A stretch of DNA of 64,000 bases from Mucilaginibacter kameinonensis (GCF_003675385.1 NZ_RCWZ01000001.1:186001-250000); one strand, 5' to 3'; positions 1-8,867 are shown, counted from the first letter of the stretch. The notes: a model not told the origin generated them from the sequence alone. A program made the numbers and translations.

Positions 1-639
1 AGTGTTGGCCTTGTAGGCAATAACGGTGCGGGTAAAACTACACTGTTCCGGATGGTGCTTGACCTCATCCGTGCCGAAAGCGGCGAGATCTTATCCAATG
101 GCGAAGTTGTAGCCGGTCATGAAAAATGGAAGGATTATACTGCAGCCTATCTCGATGAAGGTTTTTTAATAGACTACCTAACCCCCGAAGAATATTTTTA
201 TTTCATAGGTGGCTTACACAACCTCAACAAGGCGCACGTTGACGAAGTATTAACCAGTCTCACCGATTTTTTTAACGGCGAGATCCTGAAAAAAGGCAAA
301 TACATCCGCGACCTTTCAAAGGGTAACCAATGCAAGGTTGGCGTTGCAGCCTGCTTACTGCAGGAACCTGAATTGTTGATGCTCGACGAGCCTTTCGCCA
401 ACATCGACCCAAGTACCCAGTTCAGACTTAAAAACCTGCTGAAAGATCTCAATAAAAATAAAGGTGTAACCACCATAGTATCCAGCCACGACCTTAACCA
501 CATCACCGATGTTTGTGACAGGATTCTGCTGATGGAAAAGGGTGTGATCATTAAAGATATCGCAACCAGTTCATCAACGTTGAATGAGTTGGAAGCTTAT
601 TTTGGTGTAATGTCCCCTTCTGAAGAGAAAGGCATTTAA
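1..639 (+). CDS. ABC transporter ATP-binding protein (5' end outside window)
   Basis: The reading frame is open from the first base, so the true start lies upstream. The visible part begins inside the Walker A loop (GNNGAGKT), followed by a signature of the LSKGNQ type, Walker B (LLMLDEPFANID) and the H-loop (VSSHD). The LSKG form of the signature is common in ABC-2-type export ATPases, so a role powering an ABC-2 membrane permease is likely, but the substrate is unknown. The permease gene is not in the window and is probably upstream. The C-terminus is short after the H-loop, with no extra domain. A palindromic repeat follows the stop. Family assignment is firm; the substrate cannot be given. 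Confidence 0.93.
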   Translation, partial: SVGLVGNNGAGKTTLFRMVLDLIRAESGEILSNGEVVAGHEKWKDYTAAYLDEGFLIDYLTPEEYFYFIGGLHNLNKAHVDEVLTSLTDFFNGEILKKGKYIRDLSKGNQCKVGVAACLLQEPELLMLDEPFANIDPSTQFRLKNLLKDLNKNKGVTTIVSSHDLNHITDVCDRILLMEKGVIIKDIATSSSTLNELEAYFGVMSPSEEKGI

Positions 640-645
640 TAAAAC

Positions 646-733
646 TATGTCATTGCGAGGCACGAAGCAATCGCATGCTATACAGAGCGGTTTTGCTTCC
701 GTGCGGTTGCCACGCTTCGCTCGCAATGACATA
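646..733. repeat. Interspersed palindromic repeat, GTCATTGCGAGG family
   Basis: The 14-base arms at 646-659 and 720-733 are perfect inverted copies (TATGTCATTGCGAG). The interior carries the GCACGAAGCAATC motif and the CACGCTTCGCTCGCAATGAC end. Related copies lie at 12453-12550 and 32452-32546. It sits between the convergent ABC ATPase gene and the thioredoxin-like gene, where the RNA hairpin could also help end transcription on both strands. Confidence 0.85.
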
Positions 734-742
734 ACTATTTTA

Positions 743-1984
743 TTAAGGAGCAGGAACGGCAGCTAACAAATCATCCGTCAACTTTTCAAACTCGCTGATA
801 AACTCTGTATAGTGCTCACCGGTGCCCGGGCCGCTAAAACCGGTATGGATTTTTTGTACATCGCCGCTTTTATCAATAATGATGGTAGTAGGGAAACCAA
901 CTACTTTTGATAGCATAGGCAAACTTTGAGCTGTTTGCTTTTTGTCGCTGGTGTAGCCTGTTATCAATAGCGGATAGGTTACTTTAAACCGGTCTTTCAC
1001 CTGCTGTAGCGCTTTCTTTGATTTCTCAAAATCGGTGCTGCGCTCATAAGCCAGACCAATTACTTCGACACCTTTATTGTGGTATTTTTTATAGTAGTTA
1101 ACCATATAAGCTGTTTCATCCATGCAGTTGGGGCACCATGAGCCCAGGATCTGAACAATAACTACTTTATTTTTGAACCTGTCATCATCCAATGACACTG
1201 TTTTACCATCAAGATCTTTAAAGCTGAAAGCTAATTTTTTATAGCCCGGCTTTAATGACGTGAGAGAATATGCATCAGGCAATTTGGCGTTTTCATCTTT
1301 TACTGCTGTCCACGCCTGTACTGAAGAATACCCTGCGTAAAATTTACCATCGGTTATCGTTTTATCGTCGCTGATAGTAGCAGTAAAGGTATAAGCATGA
1401 CCACCATCAAAAGTAGACAGGTAAAGTTTGTTACCACTCACCGAACCCTCAAGGTAGCGGTAGTCGCCGGTGGTGGTCAGGAAAGTACCGGTAAGTTTAT
1501 TACCATCCTGTTTAAACTCGCCAACGGTTGTATCGCGGCCCTCCCCTTGGCCAAATACTGCCGACCAGCGGCCACCAATATTAAACGCAGGTTTTTCCGG
1601 GCTTTTGAAAAATCGCCATGAAGTATTAGGCACTGCACTGAATGGAACAAGAAGATCATTATCTGCCAGGTGCCTTACCCAATTGCCGTTAAGGCTATCT
1701 CCATTAAGTTTCAGTTTAAAATCAGAATTGAACAAAGGCATGTGGATAAAAACAGAATCGCCTTTGGTGGTAACATCGGTTACCTTAAAATGCTCGGCAC
1801 CGTTAATAATGGCTAATTGTGGTTTGCCTCCGGTGCTATTAACCTCAAAATTGAAAGGAATTTCGGTACCCGATTTTGTTTTAAGCGCACCACGCCATTC
1901 GCCGGTTTTTAGTTTAGTTTGAGCAAAGCCGGTTTGCAGAAATAGTAATCCGCAAACACCGGCCGCGATATTTTTGAAAGTCAT
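743..1984 (-). CDS. TlpA-like secreted thioredoxin-fold protein
   Basis: A 413-residue protein with a Sec signal peptide ending near FAQ (residues 1-21). Residues 22 to about 245 are a beta-rich region without a motif I recognise. A redoxin/AhpC-TSA type domain follows from about residue 255, with the active-site motif WCPNC (W283, C284, C287). Such proteins reduce or exchange disulfides in the periplasm; a cis-Pro-like FPTT follows further on, as expected for the fold. It lies 57 bases downstream of the acyl-CoA dehydrogenase gene on the same strand but has its own good promoter at 2020-2050. The partner substrate is unknown; cytochrome maturation or general thiol reduction are both possible. 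Confidence 0.88.
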   Translation of the reverse strand: MTFKNIAAGVCGLLFLQTGFAQTKLKTGEWRGALKTKSGTEIPFNFEVNSTGGKPQLAIINGAEHFKVTDVTTKGDSVFIHMPLFNSDFKLKLNGDSLNGNWVRHLADNDLLVPFSAVPNTSWRFFKSPEKPAFNIGGRWSAVFGQGEGRDTTVGEFKQDGNKLTGTFLTTTGDYRYLEGSVSGNKLYLSTFDGGHAYTFTATISDDKTITDGKFYAGYSSVQAWTAVKDENAKLPDAYSLTSLKPGYKKLAFSFKDLDGKTVSLDDDRFKNKVVIVQILGSWCPNCMDETAYMVNYYKKYHNKGVEVIGLAYERSTDFEKSKKALQQVKDRFKVTYPLLITGYTSDKKQTAQSLPMLSKVVGFPTTIIIDKSGDVQKIHTGFSGPGTGEHYTEFISEFEKLTDDLLAAVPAP

Positions 1985-2019
1985 ACTTAAATATATAGTC
2001 TACTTAATCTATATACTTT

Positions 2020-2050
2020 CAAAGTTATAAAAACAGTACCGTTATTTCAA
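2020..2050 (-). promoter_or_regulatory. Bacteroidota-type promoter for the thioredoxin-like gene
   Basis: On the minus strand TAACTTTG (2027 to 2020) matches the TAnnTTTG -7 element, and TTG (2050 to 2048) lies 20 bases upstream as the -33 element. The ATG at 1984 would have a leader of about 28 bases. The -33 element falls just beyond the stop of the acyl-CoA dehydrogenase gene, inside its last codons. Confidence 0.6.
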
Positions 2051-3181
2051 CAATCCGCGCGAAATGACAATTCTTTGAATTTCAGATGTTCCTTCATAAA
2101 TCTGCGTTATTTTAGCGTCGCGCATCAGGCGTTCAACATGATATTCCTTCACATAACCGTAGCCGCCATGAATTTGAACAGCTTCGGTAGTAGTTCGCAT
2201 AGCCACTTCTGAGGCATATAATTTAGCCATTGACGAGGCCTGCACATATGGTTTACCATGGTCTTTAAGCCAGGCGGCTTTAAGGCACATCAAACGGGCA
2301 GCTTCAATTTCCGTTGCCATATCGGCCAGTTTAAATTGAATAGCCTGATGATCGGCCAGCATTTTGCCAAAGGTTTTACGTTCCTTAGCATATTGCACAG
2401 CCAGCTCATAAGCACCCGAAGCCAGCCCCAAAGCCTGTGAGGCGATTCCGATCCGGCCTCCTTCAAGTAGTCCCATGGCGAATTTAAAACCAAAGCCGTC
2501 TTCGCCAATACGGTTTTCCTTAGGTACCTTAACGTCGGTAAACATCAGCGAGTGGGTATCTGATCCCCTCACCCCCATTTTATTTTCTTTAGCGCCAACA
2601 GTAAAACCGGGCATACCTTTTTCAACAATAAAGGCATTAATGCCATGGTGTTTCTTACTTACATCTGTCTGGGCTATCACAATATAGGTAGAGGCCGTAC
2701 TACCGCTGGTGATCCAGTTTTTGGTACCGTTGAGCAGGTAATGATCGCCCATATCAATAGCGGTTGTTTTTTGCGATGTAGCATCAGATCCTGCCTCGGG
2801 CTCCGAAAGGCAAAACGCACCGATACATTCGCCTTTGGCTAACGGTACCAGGTATTTCTGCTTCTGTTCTTCGCTGCCATACTTCTCAAGTCCGTAACAT
2901 ACCAGCGAATTATTTACAGATACAATTACCGAGGTGGAGGCATCAATTTTGGAAAGCTCTTCCATCACCAGCACGTATGATATGGCATCCAAGCCAGCCC
3001 CGCCATATTGCGGTGATACCATCATGCCAAGGAAACCAAGTTCACCAAGCTTCCTTACTTGTTCGGCGGGAAATTTTTGCAGTTCGTCGCGTTCTATAAC
3101 ACCAGGTTTCAATTCTGTTTGCGCAAAATCGCGCGCAGCCTGGCGAATCATTTTTTGTTCTTCGGTCAGTTCAAAATACAT
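2042..3181 (-). CDS. Acyl-CoA dehydrogenase
   Basis: A 379-residue flavoenzyme when started at 3181 (MYFELTEEQ), the usual family length; the longer frame to 3241 adds 20 hydrophobic residues that are not family-like and would place the start inside a palindrome and hairpin. The FAD/substrate-binding motifs CLSEPEAGSDA and WITSG are present, and the C-terminal YEGTSEIQR carries the expected catalytic glutamate (E of YEGT). It oxidises acyl-CoA to trans-2-enoyl-CoA in the cytoplasm, passing electrons to ETF. The chain-length preference cannot be read from sequence by eye. A 20-bp perfect palindrome 28 bases upstream is a candidate operator. Weak linkage to the thioredoxin gene downstream. Confidence 0.95.
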   Translation of the reverse strand: MYFELTEEQKMIRQAARDFAQTELKPGVIERDELQKFPAEQVRKLGELGFLGMMVSPQYGGAGLDAISYVLVMEELSKIDASTSVIVSVNNSLVCYGLEKYGSEEQKQKYLVPLAKGECIGAFCLSEPEAGSDATSQKTTAIDMGDHYLLNGTKNWITSGSTASTYIVIAQTDVSKKHHGINAFIVEKGMPGFTVGAKENKMGVRGSDTHSLMFTDVKVPKENRIGEDGFGFKFAMGLLEGGRIGIASQALGLASGAYELAVQYAKERKTFGKMLADHQAIQFKLADMATEIEAARLMCLKAAWLKDHGKPYVQASSMAKLYASEVAMRTTTEAVQIHGGYGYVKEYHVERLMRDAKITQIYEGTSEIQRIVISRGLLK

Positions 3182-3209
3182 GGGTATAATTAAAACATAA
3201 ATATATAAA

Positions 3210-3229
3210 TTACTATGCATGCATAGTAA
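3210..3229. promoter_or_regulatory. Perfect 20-bp palindrome upstream of acyl-CoA dehydrogenase (candidate operator)
   Basis: TTACTATGCA followed by its exact reverse complement TGCATAGTAA forms an uninterrupted 20-bp dyad, centred about 38 bases before the ATG at 3181. A continuous even palindrome without a loop is poor as an RNA hairpin and typical of a dimeric repressor site. TetR-family regulators often control fatty-acid genes this way; the regulator itself is not identified here. Confidence 0.55.
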
Positions 3230-3240
3230 AATTATAAACA

Positions 3241-3266
3241 AAAAAAGAGAGCTTTTTTGAAGCTCC
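3241..3266 (-). terminator. Terminator-like hairpin facing the minus strand
   Basis: The arms GAGCTT (3249-3254) and AAGCTC (3260-3265) form a 6-bp stem with a 5-base loop, followed on the minus strand by TCTTTTTTTG. It would end a minus-strand transcript arising in 3267-3585, where no protein gene is seen. The stem is short, so this is tentative. Confidence 0.4.
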
Positions 3267-3585
3267 CTTTCCCCTAATTAATTTAAACTATTGATTAAAC
3301 CCAAAACAAAGAACAAAAAATCTCAACTTGGGCGTCTGAGAATTCAATTTTAATTTTTCACAGGTAGATGTTACTAAATCTCTTATTTTTTCACAGATGA
3401 TACAGGGCGTGTAATTCTATACAAATCTTTTGCCATAATTATAAAATTGTGGCATTAATATTTCATGTTTAAACGTTAGTTGTTCATTTTTATAAAAGAA
3501 TAATATCTGCATATAAAATGTATTGATGTTATTTTATTTTTAGCTTACAAAAAAAACATAAAATATTAAATAAGCCGATCCACCC
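3267..3585. other. AT-rich intergenic region without a recognisable gene
   Basis: No credible ORF. The region contains the upstream side of the minus-strand terminator-like hairpin and the promoter zone of the XRE regulator at 3586. A short dyad CCCAA/TTGGG occurs around 3300-3332. A small minus-strand RNA ending at the hairpin is possible but not shown. Confidence 0.4.
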
Positions 3586-3828
3586 ATGCTTTTAACTGAT
3601 TTTGAATACCTTAACGATACCGATAACGCGTTTAAACGAAAAGTAGCTTTACAGATTAAGGCTTTACGCAAGCAAAACCGGGTTACTCAGGAGAAGTTTT
3701 TTAAAGAAACACGCATAAATATTGCAAGGCTCGAATCAGGTATTATTGATATCAGATTAGAAACACTTCGTAAAATTTGTTATTATTTTAACGTTTCGTT
3801 AGCAGGTTTTTTCCAGGAGATATATTAA
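3586..3828 (+). CDS. Small XRE-family helix-turn-helix regulator
   Basis: An 80-residue protein consisting almost entirely of one Cro/CI-type HTH domain: the core runs from LRKQNRVTQEKFF through INIARLESG to LRKICYYFNVSLAGFF (about residues 25-75). This is the DNA-binding form seen in stand-alone Bacteroidota regulators. No effector domain or toxin partner lies next to it, so a toxin-antitoxin role is not supported. It stands alone in AT-rich sequence 85 bases before the first M13 peptidase gene, on the same strand. The target is unknown. Confidence 0.85.
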   Translation: MLLTDFEYLNDTDNAFKRKVALQIKALRKQNRVTQEKFFKETRINIARLESGIIDIRLETLRKICYYFNVSLAGFFQEIY

Positions 3829-3913
3829 ATTATCATATTTAGAAAAAAACGTTGTCCTAAATTCTATTATAACATACAGTCGTTGTATTTTAATTCATAC
3901 ACACACCTAAAAA

Positions 3914-5968
3914 ATGAACAAACAAATCCATTCCTTATCCATAATTGTCATTTCGCTCGGCACTTTGCTCAGTGCCTGCAGCCATGAAGACAAGATAAAA
4001 GCTTACGAAGCCGGTGATCCCGTGATCCATAATATGGACACTATCGTAAAGCCGGGCGACGACTTTTTTAAATACGCCAACGGCGCCTGGCTGCGCAAAA
4101 ATCCTATCCCGGCGGCATACGCCTCATGGGGCATAGGCAATGTTGTGCAGGATGAGCTGCGTGACAGGATGAAGAAAATCAACGAAGATGCCCTAAAAGC
4201 CAACGCACCCAAAGGCAGCAATACCCAAAAAATAGGCGATTTCTATTTCAGCGGGATGGATACCGTTAACATTGAAAAACAGGGCCTATCTCCGTTAAAG
4301 GATGAGCTGGATAAAATAGACCGGATAACAGATATCAAAAGCCTGGTTGAAGAATTTGCCCATCTGCAAAGGATTGGCGTTACACAACCCATTGGCGCAT
4401 ACGTTGGCCAGGATGCTAAAAACAGTTCAAAAATGGCATTGGGCTTATACCAGTCGGGTATTGGTATGCCTAACCGCGATTATTATTTTAATAAGGACGA
4501 GCATAGCGTTGCCATCCGTACCGACTATCAAAATAAATACCTGCCTACCATGTTTAAACTGGCGGGCTTAGCTGCTGATAAAGCTGCCGCCGCCGCTAAG
4601 AAAACTTACTCGCTCGAAACTTTCCTGGCCGATAGCAGCCGTAAACTGGAAGACTTGCGCGACCCGTACCATAACTATAACAAAATGACGCTTGCTGCCC
4701 TGAGCAAGCTGGCCCCGGACATTGACTGGAAGCCCACATTTGAAAAAATGGACTACAAAAATGCGGATACTGTAATTGTAGGTCAGCCAGAATATTACAG
4801 GGCTTTAAATAAAGCTTTAAAAGTTTATACGATAGACGATTGGAAAAATTACCTGCGCAACAACCTCATCACAGCGTTTGGCCCATACCTAAGCAAGCCA
4901 TTTGATGAAGAAGTGTTCCGCTTTTATGATAAGGTTATTGAAGGTAGCACCGCCCAGCTTCCGCGATGGAAACGGGTGCTGGATACCGAAAACGGTTTGA
5001 TGGGCGAAGTTTTAGGGCAGATCTTCGTGAAAGAGTACTTCCCCGAAAAAACAAAAGAGCGCTATGTGAAACTGGTTGAAGAAATGCGCGCCAGCTTCAA
5101 AGAGCACATAGAAAAGCTGGACTGGATGAGCCCCGCGACAAAGGAAAAAGCCTATTACAAACTATCAAAGGTTAATCCTAAAGTTGGCTATCCCGATAAA
5201 TGGAAAGATTTTTCAACTTTGGAGATCAACCGCGGCCCTTACGCCCTCAATGTATTGCGGGCAAATGAGTGGTGGCATAATTTCAGTGCGGCCAAACTGG
5301 GCAAACCTGTCGACCGTACCGAATGGGATATTACCCCGCAAACCTATAATGCTTATTACAACCCATCAAACAATGAAATTGTATTGCCTGCCGGTATTTT
5401 TACCATCCCCGGCTACAAGGATGAGAATATTGACGACGCCATTATTTACGGCTACGCCGCCGCTTCAACTATCGGTCACGAAATGACACACGGCTTTGAT
5501 GATCAGGGCCGCCAGTTTGATGCCGCCGGAAACCTGAAAGCCTGGTGGACACCACAGGATTCGGTAAAATTTAGCCAACGTGCCAAAATGCTTATCGACC
5601 AGTTTAATAGCTACAGCATTTATGGTTTGCACGTAAACGGTAAAGCCACCCAGGGCGAAAACATTGCCGACCTTGGCGGCATCGTAATAGGGCTTGATGC
5701 TTTCAAGAAAACCCAACAATACAAAGAAGGCAAACTCATAAACGGCCTAACACCACTGCAACGCTACTTTTTAGGTTATTCGCTGGGCTGGCTTACACAG
5801 GATAGGAAAGAATCACTATCAAGCCAGATCCTAACCAACGAACATGCACCGGCATTTATGCGTGTTAACGGCCCATTTACCGATGTACCTGAATTTTACG
5901 AGGCATTCCACATTAAAAAGGGTGATAAGATGTGGATTGATCCGGATAAGAGGGTGAAGATTTGGTAA
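3914..5968 (+). CDS. M13 family zinc metallopeptidase, lipoprotein (copy 1)
   Basis: A 684-residue neprilysin/PepO-type endopeptidase. The signal peptide ends in a lipobox, LLSAC, with C22 as lipid-attachment site, so the enzyme should be anchored to a membrane facing the periplasm or surface. The zinc site is complete: HEMTH at 522-526 and the third ligand E582 in ENIADLGG. The M13 N-terminal domain begins near residue 43 (KPGDDFFKYANGAW). These enzymes cleave oligopeptides. A near-identical-length paralogue lies at 6731-8785 with the same C-terminal end (DKRVKIW), so the two arose by duplication. A short REP-like remnant (5970-5995) follows the stop. Confidence 0.96.
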   Translation: MNKQIHSLSIIVISLGTLLSACSHEDKIKAYEAGDPVIHNMDTIVKPGDDFFKYANGAWLRKNPIPAAYASWGIGNVVQDELRDRMKKINEDALKANAPKGSNTQKIGDFYFSGMDTVNIEKQGLSPLKDELDKIDRITDIKSLVEEFAHLQRIGVTQPIGAYVGQDAKNSSKMALGLYQSGIGMPNRDYYFNKDEHSVAIRTDYQNKYLPTMFKLAGLAADKAAAAAKKTYSLETFLADSSRKLEDLRDPYHNYNKMTLAALSKLAPDIDWKPTFEKMDYKNADTVIVGQPEYYRALNKALKVYTIDDWKNYLRNNLITAFGPYLSKPFDEEVFRFYDKVIEGSTAQLPRWKRVLDTENGLMGEVLGQIFVKEYFPEKTKERYVKLVEEMRASFKEHIEKLDWMSPATKEKAYYKLSKVNPKVGYPDKWKDFSTLEINRGPYALNVLRANEWWHNFSAAKLGKPVDRTEWDITPQTYNAYYNPSNNEIVLPAGIFTIPGYKDENIDDAIIYGYAAASTIGHEMTHGFDDQGRQFDAAGNLKAWWTPQDSVKFSQRAKMLIDQFNSYSIYGLHVNGKATQGENIADLGGIVIGLDAFKKTQQYKEGKLINGLTPLQRYFLGYSLGWLTQDRKESLSSQILTNEHAPAFMRVNGPFTDVPEFYEAFHIKKGDKMWIDPDKRVKIW

Positions 5969-6037
5969 GTCCCAGCCCCCTAAAGAGGGAGTTAATGAAC
6001 AACGACGGGAAATCATTATCTTAATTCAACCTTAAGT

Positions 6038-6565
6038 ATGAAGTGGCTATTTTTTATTTTTATTCTGCTTCCTTTTTTTGCAAAAGCCCAAGACATAAAA
6101 AAGGACACAGTTTTGCTTAAACCTCTAAATAAAATTGACACGGTGGTTTACGATATTGGCCATGATAAGCTCTATTTTGAATTATCACAGGTTTTGAAAT
6201 ACTTAAAAAAGTATCGTGGATCTAACTTCTATAAAAAGCAAGGTATAGCGCTCTTAACTAATGCTTTGAAGGCACATGTACGCGGTTCTTTTTACCTGCA
6301 AGATACACTCATAGAATATCCACAAACAGGGCTTATTGACACTGCAGCGATACAGAATAAATACCTTGGCGCAATGCAAGAGGTTGTACCGGCAATGTTA
6401 TCCGATGGTTACGTTATGGTTCGTGATGCTCATGACCATCATTTGATTCCATTCTTGCTGATAACAAAGGAAGAGAACGGAAATTATATTGGTGCTTATA
6501 CAGAATTTACAGTTTTTTTGCCTGATGGAAAACGTCTGTATAACGCTATGATTTTTCACAGATAA
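6038..6565 (+). CDS. Small secreted protein of unknown function
   Basis: A 175-residue protein with a clear Sec signal peptide (residues 1-18, ending AKAQ). I do not recognise the family. The mature part is mixed alpha/beta with no repeated cysteines and no known catalytic motif. It is located between the two M13 peptidase paralogues, is unlike either, and looks more AT-rich than they are, suggesting later insertion or a separate origin. Its transcript would end at the hairpin at 6674-6705. A link to the peptidases is only positional. Confidence 0.7.
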   Translation: MKWLFFIFILLPFFAKAQDIKKDTVLLKPLNKIDTVVYDIGHDKLYFELSQVLKYLKKYRGSNFYKKQGIALLTNALKAHVRGSFYLQDTLIEYPQTGLIDTAAIQNKYLGAMQEVVPAMLSDGYVMVRDAHDHHLIPFLLITKEENGNYIGAYTEFTVFLPDGKRLYNAMIFHR

Positions 6566-6673
6566 GTCCGTTTACGATTTTCTCAGGTAACTACCACATG
6601 GTCAGTTTTATTAACTTTGCATTAAGATATATATAGTCTTTCCCATTTAACCCCAAACATATTCCATATTGTT

Positions 6674-6705
6674 ACAAAGGCCTTATTTAAAGGCCTTTGT
6701 TTTTA
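6674..6705 (+). terminator. Rho-independent terminator after the small secreted protein
   Basis: The perfect 11-bp arms ACAAAGGCCTT (6674-6684) and AAGGCCTTTGT (6690-6700) enclose a 5-base loop and run into TTTTATT. It separates the 6038 gene from the second M13 gene. Confidence 0.85.
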
Positions 6706-6706
6706 T

Positions 6707-6714
6707 TAAATTTG
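6707..6714 (+). promoter_or_regulatory. Candidate -7 promoter element for M13 copy 2
   Basis: TAAATTTG matches TAnnTTTG exactly and ends 16 bases before the ATG at 6731. No good -33 TTG is seen at the expected distance, which would fall inside the terminator hairpin. Confidence 0.4.
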
Positions 6715-6730
6715 TTCAAAACCCGTTGAC

Positions 6731-8785
6731 ATGACCAAACTTTACAAAGCAGCCCTCTTTGGCGGGGCCGTTGTGGCTTTATTTGCCCTCAGCGCCTACC
6801 AAACAAAAACTACAGATAAACCCGCCGACCCTGTTTATGATAATCTCGATAAATCGGTAAAACCGGGCGACGACTTTTTTAAATACGCTAATGGCGGCTG
6901 GCTTAAACGCAACCCGATACCTGCTGCGTATTCAAGCTGGGGCATAGGCAACGTAGTTTCCGAAGAACTTCGAGACAGGCTTAAAAAAATCAATGAAGAT
7001 GCCTTAAAAGCTAACGCTCCTAAAGGTTCATCCACCCAAAAAATAGGCGATTTTTATTATACCGGGCTGGATAGCGTCAACATCGAGAAGCAAGGTATTA
7101 ACCCGATAAAAGCGCAGCTGGATATTATTGACCAGGCTACCGATATAGCAGGAATCCTGAATGCTGCAGCTGTTTTAACTACTACCGGCACCCGTAACAT
7201 CATAGGTAGCGGCGTACGGCAGGATGCTAAAAACAGCGTTAAAACCATTGTGCAACTAAGCCAGTCGGGACTGGGTTTACCTAACCGTGATTATTATTTT
7301 AAGACGGATGCCCGCACTACTAAAGTTCGTACCGATTATATGACCAACCACCTGCCCGCCATGTTAAAGCTTTCGGGCTGGAATGAGCAAAAGGCGACAC
7401 AGGGAGCAGCAAGCATATTTAAAATTGAGAAATTTTTGGCCGATAGCAGCCGCAAGCTCGAAAACCTGCGCGATCCGTATCGCAACTACAACAAAATGAC
7501 CATTGCCCAGTTGGGCAAGCTTACGCCTAACATCAACTGGCCTGTCATATTCAGCAAGCTGGAATATAAACAGCCAATAGATACCGTAATTGTTGGTCAG
7601 CCGGAGTATTACCGGGCGGTTAATACCGCGCTTTCCACATTTTCGGTTGATGAATGGAAAGCTTATTTGCGCTGGAAACTGATCTCATCATACGCGCCTT
7701 ACCTTAATTCGGCCGCCGACGCCGAAAGTTTCCGGTTTAGCGGTAAAGTGATATCCGGCCGTAAAGAACAACTGCCCCGCTGGAAACGGGTACTGGATAC
7801 CGAAAACGGCTTAATGGGTGAACTGCTTGGGCAACTTTTTGTGAAAGAATATTTCCCTGTCGAAGCCAAGCAACGTTACACCGATATGGTTGAGGCCATC
7901 CGTCAGGCTTATCGTGAGCATATTGCCAAACTGGATTGGATGAGTCCCGAAACCAAGCAAAAGGCATTGGCTAAACTGAATGCCATTCACCCCAAAGTTG
8001 GCTATCCCGACAAATGGAAAGATTTTTCAAGCATGGAGATCAGCCGCGACTCGTATGCAGGCAATGTAATGCAGGCCAAGCATTGGGCTTATCTATTTAA
8101 TATCAACAAACTCGGTAAACCTGTCGACCATACCGAATGGGGCATGACACCGCAAACCTATAATGCCAGCTACAGCCCTTCAAATAATGAAATCACTTTA
8201 CCTGCGGCACAGTTCAGCATTCCGGGCGTAAAAGACAGCGAAGTTGATGATGCCGTTGCTTATGGATACGTAGCCGCATCAACCATAGGCCATGAAATTA
8301 CCCACGGTTTTGATGATGAAGGCAGGCAGTTTGATGCCAAAGGCAATCTCAGGGCCTGGTGGACACCAACCGATTCGGCAAAATTCACCAAACGTGCTAA
8401 TATGCTTGCCGATCAGTTTAGCAGCTATGTGGTACTGGATAGTCTGCATGTTAACGGCAAAGCATCCTTAGGCGAAAACATTGCCGATTTGGGCGGAATT
8501 GTGTTAGGTATTGATGCGTTTAAAAAGACCCAACAGTACAAAGAAAGCAAACTTATTGACGGGCTTACCCCAATGCAGCGTTTCTTTTTAGGCTATGCGC
8601 TCGGCTGGCTCGGCCAGCAGCGTGATGAATCATTAGCTAACCAGATCCTTACTGACGTACACGCCCCCGGTTTTTTAAGGGTGAATGGCCCATTTAGTGA
8701 TGTACCGGAGTTTTACCAGGCTTTTCATATTAAAAAGGGAGATAAAATGTGGATTGATCCGGATAAAAGGGTGAAGATCTGGTAG
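6731..8785 (+). CDS. M13 family zinc metallopeptidase (copy 2), lipobox lost
   Basis: A 684-residue paralogue of the gene at 3914 with the same domain order. The zinc motif is HEITH at 521-525, and ENIADLGG supplies the third ligand. The N-terminus is hydrophobic (GGAVVALFALSAY), but at the position of the lipobox cysteine in copy 1 (LLSAC) it has Tyr (LSAY, Y23; codon TAC at 6797-6799 against TGC). It is therefore predicted to be either released into the periplasm or kept as an uncleaved anchor, rather than lipidated. All visible catalytic residues are kept, so it should be active. A strong terminator follows. Confidence 0.96.
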   Translation: MTKLYKAALFGGAVVALFALSAYQTKTTDKPADPVYDNLDKSVKPGDDFFKYANGGWLKRNPIPAAYSSWGIGNVVSEELRDRLKKINEDALKANAPKGSSTQKIGDFYYTGLDSVNIEKQGINPIKAQLDIIDQATDIAGILNAAAVLTTTGTRNIIGSGVRQDAKNSVKTIVQLSQSGLGLPNRDYYFKTDARTTKVRTDYMTNHLPAMLKLSGWNEQKATQGAASIFKIEKFLADSSRKLENLRDPYRNYNKMTIAQLGKLTPNINWPVIFSKLEYKQPIDTVIVGQPEYYRAVNTALSTFSVDEWKAYLRWKLISSYAPYLNSAADAESFRFSGKVISGRKEQLPRWKRVLDTENGLMGELLGQLFVKEYFPVEAKQRYTDMVEAIRQAYREHIAKLDWMSPETKQKALAKLNAIHPKVGYPDKWKDFSSMEISRDSYAGNVMQAKHWAYLFNINKLGKPVDHTEWGMTPQTYNASYSPSNNEITLPAAQFSIPGVKDSEVDDAVAYGYVAASTIGHEITHGFDDEGRQFDAKGNLRAWWTPTDSAKFTKRANMLADQFSSYVVLDSLHVNGKASLGENIADLGGIVLGIDAFKKTQQYKESKLIDGLTPMQRFFLGYALGWLGQQRDESLANQILTDVHAPGFLRVNGPFSDVPEFYQAFHIKKGDKMWIDPDKRVKIW

Positions 8786-8814
8786 ATCGGGCTTTGCTCC
8801 TTTATTATATTACG

Positions 8815-8854
8815 ATCCTCTAACAGTCTTTTTAAAGGCTGTTAGAGGATTTTT
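8815..8854 (+). terminator. Rho-independent terminator after M13 copy 2
   Basis: The 12-bp arms at 8815-8826 (ATCCTCTAACAG) and 8839-8850 are perfect complements with a 12-base loop, followed by TTTT. This is a strong hairpin 30 bases after the stop. Confidence 0.88.
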
Positions 8855-8867
8855 AGTGCATGGCCTG

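Noticed and set aside
646..733. CRISPR-like array from the repeated palindromes
   Set aside because: The repeats are dispersed over tens of kb, not tandem with spacers, and no cas gene is present.
3586..3828. Toxin-antitoxin pair with the XRE gene
   Set aside because: No toxin-like ORF lies beside it.
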